This document shows, one piece after another, positions 35,456 through 44,412 of a stretch of 64,000 nt of DNA. A program made the position numbers and the translations under genes. The notes below the pieces were generated by a model. It was not told the DNA's origin and searched no databases. It saw only the letters and a list, made by a program, of their open reading frames with translations. Position 1 is the first letter of the stretch, and the number at the start of each line of letters is the position of its first letter. The DNA is from JAJFKB01 sp965230515 (GTDB lineage Bacteria > Pseudomonadota > Gammaproteobacteria > Pseudomonadales > IMCC2047), in the NCBI GenBank assembly GCA_965230515.1, contig OZ246007.1, forward strand, positions 682,001-746,000, given 5' to 3'.

Positions 35456-36280
35456 TCAAAATGTCTGAAAGGTTTTAACATCAGTGTTCTTATAGATATC
35501 CCCCACTATTTCCATTTGGTCTTTTTCAATGTTGTAGCGTAGGCAACCCACCTTTCCATTGCGCCGGGTGAAGGTCACCAGACAAACACTGTCGCGAACC
35601 TGCTCTAGATCGATCATAGTCTTAAAGTTTCGCTTGACCGAAGTTCCCAGCCCCCAGCGCGAGACATGAATACCTCGCTCCCAACCTGCATGCTCGCCCT
35701 TTTTTGGTGGCGCGGCAGAGATAAAATGTGCCCAGCTATTAAGGTTATAGTTGTCCGATCCGATGTCCTCACCTTCACTACCATGCGCGGTAAACAACAC
35801 CGTATCTAAACCCACTTTTGGTGCCGTGTTTTCACTGTTACGTGAGTTGACCTGACTTTCAGTGGCAACAATAGTCGTTTGTGCATCCCCGTCAGCCGTA
35901 TCAGCCGTCTGAATCGCAGCACCAAATAGTTTGTGGGCACCCGACCTGACCGATGACCAGGCATTAATCTGCGCAGCCACTGTTGCATTATGGCTGTCAC
36001 CCGCCAAATCGGTAATGGTATTGGTGGCAAAGCCATAGTTTAAAAATCGGCCAGTCTCTGGCACATAGTAGGAAGCATCCGAAGGACGCGTGATGCGATT
36101 AAACACATAATGCACACAATCGGTATTCCAGCCCCGGTACTCTCCGGGCAAGACCCATTGTGACGGGATAACCTGGTATATATCTTCATCGAGTGCTTTA
36201 CAACTGATGGGCGCTGCATGAGTCATTATCGGGAGAAAAAGCACCAGTAAAGCGAGGCCAGATGTTTTTAAACAGTTCAT
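35456..36280 (-). CDS. secreted protein of unknown function
   Basis: A 274-residue protein not recognised as any family. A clear signal peptide (LALLVLFLPIMTHA, cleavage near 22) directs it to the periplasm or outside. The mature part has cysteines at about 27, 55, 235 and 248 that could form two disulfides, and polar loops such as FTAHGSEGEDIGSDNYN. Homology cannot be judged by eye. It stands alone: convergent with tupC and separated by 155 bp from the upstream barrel gene, with which it may share a transcript. Confidence 0.7.
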   Translation of the reverse strand: MNCLKTSGLALLVLFLPIMTHAAPISCKALDEDIYQVIPSQWVLPGEYRGWNTDCVHYVFNRITRPSDASYYVPETGRFLNYGFATNTITDLAGDSHNATVAAQINAWSSVRSGAHKLFGAAIQTADTADGDAQTTIVATESQVNSRNSENTAPKVGLDTVLFTAHGSEGEDIGSDNYNLNSWAHFISAAPPKKGEHAGWERGIHVSRWGLGTSVKRNFKTMIDLEQVRDSVCLVTFTRRNGKVGCLRYNIEKDQMEIVGDIYKNTDVKTFQTF

Positions 36281-36435
36281 CGTTAAGTCCTTTTATGATA
36301 GCTGGTAGGTGATAAGTGATAGTTGAAATGGCACCGCACAATGTGGACGGCCAAACAACAGTCTAGAGAATACTACCTGAATCGTCGCTGAACTATAAAA
36401 TCAGCTTTAGGAAAATTGGGCAACTTATTGACGGG

Positions 36436-37812
36436 TTAAAAGTACCAGCGGTAAGCAGCAAATACCCTATCGTTATTGCGAAATGTATCCCATTGCGGGC
36501 TGTCACCCCCCAGATAATCGATGACACCCAGAGTGATCTGCGATTGATCGGAGATATCATACTCCAGGGTAACCCGGTGAAACCCTCCACCAAAACCATT
36601 GCTGCGATATAGACTGGCAAGATAGGTCGTGTGTAAACGGTCATTAAGCCGGTCCGCCTGAATCCGCAATGCAAGCTGCTGCATGTTTCTCGCCCGAACA
36701 TTTTCATTCGGGCTGATCACTTTTTGGAAACCAGTGATATGGCGGTTTGCTATTTCCATCGATACCGAGACATTCGATAACCCCGTGTATTCAAAGCCGA
36801 TCATCAGATCGGCGCGGTTCTTCCTTTCTGACCCGCCGAACCTGTTAACCGTAACATCTTCATACCGGTTAAACGCCAGACCACGCATCACCGCACCTTC
36901 CGCCTTGAGTAGCCAGGATCCCCTCGCATAGTTGAAGGCAATCCCGAACAAACGATAGTTATTATGCCGTTTTACTTGCTTGTCCATTATTCCCACCAAA
37001 TCCTTGAGACTTGCGGCATAAAGCGCCAGATCCCAACCACTGAAACGCCCCGTCGCGGAGAAGGCCCACTGCATTCGGTCGCCCGAAATCCCCTCGCCGG
37101 GCCGGTCTTCACGCGGCGAAGAATTAGCGCCGGCAATATAGAACTCACTACCCGCGAGTGCATTTTTGTCATAGCGTACCTCCGGTATGGCAGACAAACT
37201 AAAAATCCAGTCTTCACGGATATGATCCAAACTAACCATACCCAGTGCCAGGCGGAGGTCTTCAATATCGACCCGACCAGGAGTCCGCTTATCCAGCGGA
37301 TTGACTCTATCCGTAACACGAAGGTTATCTGATGTACCCCAAACCAGCGTTTTTCGACCGATGCTCAGATCGGTATTTCGGGCCAGCGAAACTGTAATAT
37401 AGGTATCCTGGACCTCCAGCTCACTTTCATACTCTCCAAGAAAACGGGCACTATAAACACTACGCCCATTAATTTGGTAAGCCCCGTTATAAACAGCATA
37501 GCCCTCCATGTAAAATCGGCTGTTGGAGGTCAATTTACGTTGATAATCGAGATTCAGCTTAAGTGAAGCTGCCGAAACCCTTCGCTCATCCAACTGGTTA
37601 TTGGGGCCGGCTGTTTTTGTAAAACTATAGTCTAAAGCCAATTCAAGGCTACCTTTAAAGTGCTTCTGTTGTTGCTCTGATATCGGAATATCCGATTCAA
37701 GCACCTCCACACCATCGTCAAAACCCTCCATCAACCGATCAAAATCGACAGAATGGGCATGCCCTATCCAGAAAATCGATACCAGCAGCAGAGCCCGTTG
37801 CACATTCACCAA
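36436..37812 (-). CDS. outer-membrane beta-barrel protein (DUF1302-like) of RND operon
   Basis: A 458-residue protein with signal peptide (ALLLVSIFWIGHAHS), alternating amphipathic strands throughout, and a C-terminal aromatic strand (RVFAAYRWYF), as in outer-membrane barrels. The RKTLVWGTSDNLRVTDRVNPLD segment resembles DUF1302-type proteins that travel with RND exporters and LolA-like proteins. Its start abuts the stop of the LolA-like gene. It may receive or release a lipidic substrate at the outer membrane; the function is inference. Confidence 0.7.
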   Translation of the reverse strand: MVNVQRALLLVSIFWIGHAHSVDFDRLMEGFDDGVEVLESDIPISEQQQKHFKGSLELALDYSFTKTAGPNNQLDERRVSAASLKLNLDYQRKLTSNSRFYMEGYAVYNGAYQINGRSVYSARFLGEYESELEVQDTYITVSLARNTDLSIGRKTLVWGTSDNLRVTDRVNPLDKRTPGRVDIEDLRLALGMVSLDHIREDWIFSLSAIPEVRYDKNALAGSEFYIAGANSSPREDRPGEGISGDRMQWAFSATGRFSGWDLALYAASLKDLVGIMDKQVKRHNNYRLFGIAFNYARGSWLLKAEGAVMRGLAFNRYEDVTVNRFGGSERKNRADLMIGFEYTGLSNVSVSMEIANRHITGFQKVISPNENVRARNMQQLALRIQADRLNDRLHTTYLASLYRSNGFGGGFHRVTLEYDISDQSQITLGVIDYLGGDSPQWDTFRNNDRVFAAYRWYF

Positions 37813-38610
37813 TCAAACACCACGCTGAAGAGTGCGAATATTAAACAGTGCGTCTTCAAACTGCTGATTAAACTTGGTCTGTCTTTGTTTCAGCACCGTT
37901 TTGTGGAGTGTTTTCTTTCCCAGTTTGGTCGTCATATGTTTTTCTGTAGCAGTCCATATTCCGTCAATCTGCTCTAGTTTTTTAACATCATAGTACTTGG
38001 TTTTTTTACCCTCCCTGACGTAATAAATCGCCCGCACCACCATATCGATATCCTTGCGAACAAACAGGATGTTTTTGGTGTAGCCGGTTTGTTCAATCAC
38101 CCGTTGCTCTTTCGGCAGCGCCTCGATCACCCACAGATCTTTTCCCTCCATGTTTATCTCTTTCAGGATAGAAAACCGGTAATCATCCAAGTCCCGCTGA
38201 GTAATATCCGAATAACTGAAATCTGAACCCATAAAGCTATCGCTTTTGTCACTACTGGCAATGCGCTTTACCTTCTTGAGGGCCGGCAAATAGAGCCATT
38301 GATCGTCATCTTTCATTCCGGGCTTAAAATCGTAGGAAAGATAACCCGTATTCCTCACATCATTGGGATGCAGAAAAAAAATCAGGTTCTCGATATCCTT
38401 CCCTACATCGCGTGAGAACCGCTTCATTCTTCGAACACGCTGGTGACCCCGCTTGTCAATCAGCACCATTTCCAGCAGCGCCTCTGAGTGATCGCCATCA
38501 TCCCGATTATCCACACGGGTCATCACCTCAAGAGCTGTTTCCGGACCGGCATGTGCCGTAACACTGGCCATTACGGCAATCAATAACAACTGTAACGCTG
38601 ATAATTTCAT
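37813..38610 (-). CDS. LolA-like outer-membrane lipoprotein-sorting family protein
   Basis: A 265-residue periplasmic protein with a signal peptide (cleavage near AHA, residue 21). The body is the LolA-like fold used by RND-associated carriers (QWLYLPALKKVKRIASSDKSDSFMGSDFSYSDI is the most conserved stretch, near 100-135). It overlaps the RND gene by 4 nt and the barrel gene follows directly. It probably shuttles a hydrophobic molecule between the inner-membrane RND protein and the outer membrane. Confidence 0.82.
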   Translation of the reverse strand: MKLSALQLLLIAVMASVTAHAGPETALEVMTRVDNRDDGDHSEALLEMVLIDKRGHQRVRRMKRFSRDVGKDIENLIFFLHPNDVRNTGYLSYDFKPGMKDDDQWLYLPALKKVKRIASSDKSDSFMGSDFSYSDITQRDLDDYRFSILKEINMEGKDLWVIEALPKEQRVIEQTGYTKNILFVRKDIDMVVRAIYYVREGKKTKYYDVKKLEQIDGIWTATEKHMTTKLGKKTLHKTVLKQRQTKFNQQFEDALFNIRTLQRGV

Positions 38611-41024
38611 CCTTTACCTCGCTGTTGAATCAATGTCGGATATTTGCTCACCACCAGCTTCATAATGGCCGGCGCCAGTAAAAAGTCAGCCAACAACGCA
38701 AATATGATCGCGAGACCGGTCAAAAGACCGAATTCAGCGATATTAATCATTGAGGCAAACATAAAAATAAAAAAGCCAACGGATAGAATGATTGTCGTAG
38801 CCAACATCGCCCTACCCGTTGACAATAGGGTAAACCTGACCGCTTCATCAACGTTCTGTGTCTGCTCGTAATATCGCCTGAAATTGTGCACAAAATGAAC
38901 TGTGTCATCGACAGCCAGTCCAATTGCAATAGTGCCAACCAGCAGTTTGAACATACCCAGCGGAATGTCTGCAAGCACAACAATAGCCAAAACCAGCAGC
39001 ACCGGGGTTATGTTCGGAATCATACAAAGCAGCCCCATTCGAATATTACCGATTAGCACGATCATCATGAGTGCGATCACAACAAACGCAATGATATAGC
39101 TGTGTGCGGCACCATAAATTCCCGCTGTCAGGGTTTGCGCCAACAGCGGCATCATTCCGGTAACGGTAATCGTGGCATGCTCGCCCAACCGTCGTTGTGT
39201 TTTTTCCACAACCTCTTCGATAAGCGCCCCATAATGAACCGCATCGATGCTGGGAACACGAATGCTCACCCGCGCTTTGGAAAAACGTGAATCAATCACA
39301 TCTTCCAGATCATCAGAACCGCTGTTTTCAAACAGGAACAGCTCCTGGGCAACTAACTCCCTGTTATCTGGAATCTGATAAAAAGCATCTCTGTTTTCAT
39401 GCAAGGCTTTATTGGTTTCCTTGACGATATCGGTTAAAGAGACTACTTTGCCCACTGAAAAGCCATCACCCCTGATCGCTTCAATTTCCTGCGACAGTTG
39501 TTCAATCTCCTGCAGTACAACATTGTTATAAAGCCCGTTCTCTTCTCCAGTATCGATAACCAACTCCATATTAACCGTACCCTTTAGCCGGTCATCCAGA
39601 AGTACTGTAGCGGTACGTGCCGGCGCATCCTTCGGCAGCCAAAGCAGGCGATCATGGGAAAACTCTATTTGGGTTGCCAATCCGATTGACGCGAGCAAAA
39701 GCAGACCGCCAACCGCGACCACCCATCTGGCCCGACGTGTTGCAAAAGCGGCAAACCCAGACAATATACAATCAACAATTCCGGTGCCGGATTCATAGCG
39801 CTGCACTCTCGGCTTGATGGGTACAATTGCCAGTAGCACATTGAGCAACACCAGCGTAAACAGCAATGCCATCACCACGCCGATCGCTGTGACCAGCCCC
39901 ATGTTTGAAATGGGTGCAACATCCGATACTACAAATGAGAGAACACCGGCCGCGGTGGTCAGCGAGGTCATCAGGATTGGAAAGCCGGAATGTCCCATCG
40001 TAGAAATCATTGCCTGGCGCTTGTTCCGACATTCATCGTAATACCGGAAAAAGATAGCCAGCACATGAACACTGGCGCCAACGCCCACCGAGATCAGAAA
40101 AGAGGGCATTATCTGAGTGGTAATCTGAACAGGAATACCCAGCAGCGCCATCGTTCCCAAGGTACCCAATACCGAAAGAACTACGGTAATCAGTGGCAGC
40201 GCCACACATACCCAGCGGCGAAACAATAACAACAAAACCAAAGCCACTATCGCCAACGTGAGCAACAAAAAGCTCATCAAATCCTTTTTCATCATGTGGC
40301 TGATTGCGATGTTGGTTACCGGAGAGCCCGCCAGATAGGCCTCCATACCCTCCTGCTGGCATTTCTTCAGGATATTCCTGACGGCACTGACGATCTCATA
40401 ATCTTCCCTATCAGATAACGGGATCTGCTCAACCGATTCGCTTGGAGCATCATCGAACCCGGCAAAAAGATCGTCACTCTGTTGCTGCGGAATATAAGCA
40501 TAGGGTTCCAGAATAATGGTCGTGAAATGCCTGTCTTCAGAAATAACCAGGTTTCGATAGAAGGGATTAGAAAAACCAAGCTCCGCTACTTTTGCTAAAT
40601 CACCCTCCGTTTCAGGTATCACCATCAACAGATCGTCAACATTCAATTGATCCTGTTCACCGTGGGTATTACGCACATTAAACAGACTGGTGATATCCTT
40701 CAGATAGGGTACGTTATCCTGCAATTCATTATGCAATCGCCTGAGTTGGCTGAGAAATTCAAACGAAAACAGATCATCAGATCTTAACGCCACAATCACC
40801 CGTTCATCTCTGCCGAATTCCTCTTTGAACCGGTTATAGGTAACACGAGCAGGATCATCCTGATGAAGAAAAGATTCGGTCGACATGTCCATAGTGGTCT
40901 TGGGGAGTTGCATTACCATCAGCACCACAATCAGCAACATGCCAAACAGCACAATAAAACGGTAGTCGTAGATCAGCGCACCCAACAACTCAAACTGCTT
41001 ATCCATCACCCTGCGGCTAATCAC
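38607..41024 (-). CDS. RND superfamily exporter (MMPL/HpnN-like)
   Basis: An 805-residue inner-membrane protein with two repeated halves. Each half has one helix, a large periplasmic loop, and a five-helix sterol-sensing-like bundle (about 230-410 and 620-800). The second half carries GLAVDDTVHFVHNFRR, the proton-relay type motif of the family. It is a single-component exporter like those moving lipids or hopanoids, not a tripartite drug pump. The GTG start at 41024 overlaps the PadR stop by 4 nt; an ATG at 41006 is an alternative. It is the second gene of the PadR-RND-LolA-barrel unit. Confidence 0.88.
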   Translation of the reverse strand: MISRRVMDKQFELLGALIYDYRFIVLFGMLLIVVLMVMQLPKTTMDMSTESFLHQDDPARVTYNRFKEEFGRDERVIVALRSDDLFSFEFLSQLRRLHNELQDNVPYLKDITSLFNVRNTHGEQDQLNVDDLLMVIPETEGDLAKVAELGFSNPFYRNLVISEDRHFTTIILEPYAYIPQQQSDDLFAGFDDAPSESVEQIPLSDREDYEIVSAVRNILKKCQQEGMEAYLAGSPVTNIAISHMMKKDLMSFLLLTLAIVALVLLLLFRRWVCVALPLITVVLSVLGTLGTMALLGIPVQITTQIMPSFLISVGVGASVHVLAIFFRYYDECRNKRQAMISTMGHSGFPILMTSLTTAAGVLSFVVSDVAPISNMGLVTAIGVVMALLFTLVLLNVLLAIVPIKPRVQRYESGTGIVDCILSGFAAFATRRARWVVAVGGLLLLASIGLATQIEFSHDRLLWLPKDAPARTATVLLDDRLKGTVNMELVIDTGEENGLYNNVVLQEIEQLSQEIEAIRGDGFSVGKVVSLTDIVKETNKALHENRDAFYQIPDNRELVAQELFLFENSGSDDLEDVIDSRFSKARVSIRVPSIDAVHYGALIEEVVEKTQRRLGEHATITVTGMMPLLAQTLTAGIYGAAHSYIIAFVVIALMMIVLIGNIRMGLLCMIPNITPVLLVLAIVVLADIPLGMFKLLVGTIAIGLAVDDTVHFVHNFRRYYEQTQNVDEAVRFTLLSTGRAMLATTIILSVGFFIFMFASMINIAEFGLLTGLAIIFALLADFLLAPAIMKLVVSKYPTLIQQRGKG

Positions 41025-41368
41025 GAATGCTTGCCTTCCGATTTTTCAAGCTGGTCAATTTCCTCCAACAAGTACTGCAGCTTTTGTATACTCAACGCCG
41101 CATCCTCCTTGTAATCAATCAGCATCGCCAAACCTATCTCGGTAATTTCATAGCATTTTTTTGCCGGCCCTGATTCGCTGGTATCCCACTCAGCGATAAC
41201 CGCACCCGCCTCCTCCAGTTTTTGCAAAGAACGATAAATTATGGCCGAATCCAGGTTACAAACCGGCATTTCCGCTTTAAGTCTTTTCAGAATATCCAGA
41301 CCGTATCCCGGTGCTTTTGCTAGCTGGATCAATACGAATGCCGGAGCATGCCGACCGTGCTTTTGCAT
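41021..41368 (-). CDS. PadR-family transcriptional regulator
   Basis: A protein of about 115 residues. The start at 41368 (MQKHGRHAPAF) is preferred to 41431 because AGAGGT sits before it and the PadR fold begins here. The winged helix-turn-helix includes VLIQLAKAPGYGLDILKRL and the IYRSLQKLEEAGAV recognition region, followed by a C-terminal dimerisation helix. It heads the RND operon, and a perfect 41-bp palindrome lies about 55 bp upstream. It probably represses its own operon until a toxic or lipidic ligand binds. Confidence 0.87.
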   Translation of the reverse strand: MQKHGRHAPAFVLIQLAKAPGYGLDILKRLKAEMPVCNLDSAIIYRSLQKLEEAGAVIAEWDTSESGPAKKCYEITEIGLAMLIDYKEDAALSIQKLQYLLEEIDQLEKSEGKHS

Positions 41369-41421
41369 AATTTCTACCTCTTTGATGAAACAGGCCTTTA
41401 ACAATATTGGGAGATAATCTC

Positions 41422-41462
41422 TTATTAACACATATATGTCAATAACATATATGTGTTAATAA
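41422..41462. promoter_or_regulatory. 41-bp perfect palindrome, probable PadR operator
   Basis: Two perfect 18-bp arms (TTATTAACACATATATGT and its exact complement) flank CAATA. The core ATGT-N5-ACAT resembles the dyad sites bound by PadR dimers. It is upstream of padR, with the broken + strand gene beginning inside its right arm. A stem this long, AT-rich and without a T-run, is not a terminator. Confidence 0.7.
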
Positions 41463-41996
41463 AGATCCTTGCTGCCGTTGCTGGCATCATAGTATCGCTT
41501 CGACTGGGGCACCGTCGCGCTTCAGCGTACGGCTGTGCTCTTTGGCATCGGCGTGGTAGCGCTATCCGTTTACACGCTATTGCAAGTTCGAGCCCAGCGA
41601 CTGGCCAGCCAGGAACCGCAGGAAGCCTACGAAGACATCCCCCCTTTTACCGCCTCTATCTAGAGAACCCGATTTGCAGATCCGGTGCTGGCGAAAATGA
41701 TAACGGTCAATGCCGCCAAAAGGGAATGGAGCACGCAATTGCCCGACAAGCGGATCTGTCGCGGGAACGCCTCTGCGGATGCGCTGCGCAAAGCATCGAA
41801 CGCGATTGCAGCACTTGTTGAGAACAGGATAAGCCCCGAGTGCTCCGGGCAGATTGAGCAGGTATTCAACTGTACAATGGTAACGGACGATGGTGTAAAG
41901 GAGGCATGCATTGCAACAAACCCAGCCATTCAATTTGCCCTGTTCTCAGTTCAACAGATCAGCCTGCGTACAAATTCGTCTGTCGACTGCAAGTGA
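41453..41996 (+). pseudogene. broken gene of unknown function (frameshift plus in-frame amber stop)
   Basis: A GTG start at 41453 opens MLIKILAAVAGIIV, which reads like a membrane segment. The plausible continuation lies one base out of frame from 41493 (YRFDWGTVALQRT, then the hydrophobic AVLFGIGVVALSVYTLLQV). That frame meets TAG at 41661-41663 and then stays open to 41996 for a further 110 codons (a soluble part with several Cys). Either this is one membrane protein gene with two lesions, or two small genes; the shared frame across the TAG favours one gene. The protein family was not recognised. The reading from 41685 could also be a real 103-residue protein. Confidence 0.4.
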
Positions 41997-42072
41997 TTGC
42001 TTAGGGACCTGGCTGAGGTCAATATCGACGAAGTTCGTACAAGTGGGATTATGGCTTCAGCATGGAGCGCAA

Positions 42073-44412
42073 CTATACAATGGTATCGCATGAGTTGGCC
42101 ATCTCGGCCGCCATAGCAATAACTGCCTGACCAAGGGAAAGCCCTCCATCATTCGCTGGAATGTGCGCTGGTGTCATTACAGACAGATGCTGATCAACCA
42201 ATAGTTGACTGGTGCGTTCCAGCATTAAACGGTTTTGAAATACTCCGCCACTCAATACCACCCTATCAATATGATATTGATGACATAATTTGCCTGCCGT
42301 TTCGGCAATCGCTAAAGCCAATCCTTGGTGAAATCGGGCAGCGATCACGCCCGGCGTTATATGATGATCAAGATCCCGGAGTATAGCCCGCCAGAGTTTT
42401 GCCCAATTAAGATTACCCCCTTGCAGCTCAAAACTATAAGCTCCCTCCACCTCATCTGCAAAATGACTGGTAGCCAAAGCTTCCAGTTCAATTGCAGCCT
42501 GACCTTCAAAACTAACCGAATCACGGCACAGGCCAAGAGCTGCGGCGACCGCATCAAACAAACGGCCCGCTGATGAAGTTAATGGACTGTTCAGCCCTTT
42601 TTCCATAATCAAGTTCATCGTATCAATCGGTTTTCTGGAAAGAAAACGTATCAATTCCAGGTCTGCATACTCGTCAATGATAGTATCCCAACCGATACAG
42701 CTTGCAAGCTGCGCATATGTATTGCGCCAGGGTTCATGTATTGCCCGAATACCTCCCGGCATGGCTACTTGTTGAAAATGTGCCACTCGCTCAAAGCGCA
42801 GATAATCAGCCAACAAAAACTCCCCACCCCAGATGGTACCGTCCCCTCCATAACCAAGCCCATCCAGAGCCACCCCCAGAACCGGCCCGGAATCCAAAGG
42901 CAACAGGTGCTCCGCCATACAGGCGGCGACATGGGCATGATGATGTTGTACTTCCAGCAGGCGTACACCCTCTCCTCGGGCAATCATCTGGCCAAGCTGA
43001 GAGGACAGATAGTCCGGGTGCATATCAACGGCTATCAGATCAGGTGTAAAATCAAACAACTGACGATAGAGCTCCAGATTATACTGATAGTCCCTGTAGA
43101 CACGGCTGTCTTTAAGATCACCCATATGCTGAGAGAGGATTGCTTGGGCCTCTTTTAACAGGCAAAAAGTACTTTTCAGTTCGCCGCCCATCGCCAGAAC
43201 ATTTCCGGCACCCTCAAAACCCTGTGGAAGCAGGATAGGCTGCGGTGCATATCCTCTGGCACGACGCAGAAAACGTGGCGCATCTGCCGCAGGACGCAAC
43301 ACTGAATCGTCCACACGGTTAACGATATCCAGGTCATGTAGCAGGAAATAATCCGCGATTTGACTCAGGCGCTGCCGCGCCTCCTGATTACCAATGACTT
43401 GCGGTTCTTCACTAACATTGCCGGATGTCATGACCATGGGTTGCTCCAGCTCTCGCATCATCAAATGCTGAAGGGGCGTATAAGGCAGCATAATGCCAAG
43501 GGTATTCTGGCCGGGCGCTATTTCGCTCGCCAATGGCTCGCCGGCTGACTCTAGAATAAGTATCGGCGCGGTTCGCTCCGATAAGGTAACATTATCCACA
43601 TCATTCAGTTTGACAAAACGCGCAACCATCTCGATGTCTTTTGCCATTAGCGCCAGCGCTTTATGAAAGCGTCTTTTGCGCTGTCTAAGCCTGTGTACAG
43701 CCTCTTCGTTGCTGGCATCACAGGCCAAATGGAAACCGCCTATACCTTTGATGGCCAGAATCTTTCCTGCGCGTATTAAACCAGCTGCGGTAACTATCAC
43801 GTCGCTGCCCTGCTCCGCCTCCAGACAGTTACCCGTCGCATCCTCCAACCAAATCTTCGGGCCGCACTCGGGGCAAGCGTTGGGTTGCGCATGAAATCGC
43901 CTATCAGCAGGATCCTCATATTCGCTCTGGCACTGGCTACACATGCTAAAAGGCGCCATGCTGGTATTCGCTCGATCGTATGGAATTGCTCTGATTATGG
44001 AAAGTCTTGGGCCACAGTGAGTGCAGTTAGTAAAAGGGTAGCGATAACGACGATTGGATGGGTCCAGTATCTCTTCCAGACAGGCCGAACAGGTGGCTGC
44101 ATCGGGAGTAACACCGCTGCGAGTATCACCACCCTGACTATCCACAATTTGAAAATCTCCCGGAGGCTCGTCTTGCTCCTCCAGGCTGGTTCGAACCAGT
44201 CGATCTATTCTCGACAGCGGCGGCGCTTCAGCGTTGATACGTGTAACGAAATTATCCAGGGATACCCTGGTTCCCCAGGCCTTGATCGACACACCTTCTG
44301 CGTTATTCAGTACCTGCCCGACAACACCACAATCACGAGCAAGACGCCACACTGTCGGGCGAAACCCCACACCCTGCACAATGCCATTTATCTGGATCTT
44401 TTCGCCAATCAT
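42073..44412 (-). CDS. hypF: carbamoyltransferase HypF
   Basis: A protein of about 779 residues that makes the cyanide ligands of the [NiFe] site from carbamoyl phosphate together with HypE. The N-terminal acylphosphatase domain contains GVGFRPTVWRL. Zinc-finger-like pairs follow (CSAC, CTHC, CSQC, CPEC, about 105-190), then a YrdC domain (GGFHLACDA) and a Kae1-like domain with HHHAHVAACMAEH. The HoxC stop overlaps the ATG at 44412 (TAATG), preferred to 44427. It is the last gene of the hydrogenase run and is convergent with the broken gene. Confidence 0.95.
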   Translation of the reverse strand: MIGEKIQINGIVQGVGFRPTVWRLARDCGVVGQVLNNAEGVSIKAWGTRVSLDNFVTRINAEAPPLSRIDRLVRTSLEEQDEPPGDFQIVDSQGGDTRSGVTPDAATCSACLEEILDPSNRRYRYPFTNCTHCGPRLSIIRAIPYDRANTSMAPFSMCSQCQSEYEDPADRRFHAQPNACPECGPKIWLEDATGNCLEAEQGSDVIVTAAGLIRAGKILAIKGIGGFHLACDASNEEAVHRLRQRKRRFHKALALMAKDIEMVARFVKLNDVDNVTLSERTAPILILESAGEPLASEIAPGQNTLGIMLPYTPLQHLMMRELEQPMVMTSGNVSEEPQVIGNQEARQRLSQIADYFLLHDLDIVNRVDDSVLRPAADAPRFLRRARGYAPQPILLPQGFEGAGNVLAMGGELKSTFCLLKEAQAILSQHMGDLKDSRVYRDYQYNLELYRQLFDFTPDLIAVDMHPDYLSSQLGQMIARGEGVRLLEVQHHHAHVAACMAEHLLPLDSGPVLGVALDGLGYGGDGTIWGGEFLLADYLRFERVAHFQQVAMPGGIRAIHEPWRNTYAQLASCIGWDTIIDEYADLELIRFLSRKPIDTMNLIMEKGLNSPLTSSAGRLFDAVAAALGLCRDSVSFEGQAAIELEALATSHFADEVEGAYSFELQGGNLNWAKLWRAILRDLDHHITPGVIAARFHQGLALAIAETAGKLCHQYHIDRVVLSGGVFQNRLMLERTSQLLVDQHLSVMTPAHIPANDGGLSLGQAVIAMAAEMANSCDTIV

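Noticed and set aside
41661..41663. In-frame TAG read as pyrrolysine, given the corrinoid methyltransferase genes nearby
   Set aside because: The same gene also appears frameshifted, it is not a methyltransferase, and no pyl genes are in the window; decay is the simpler reading.
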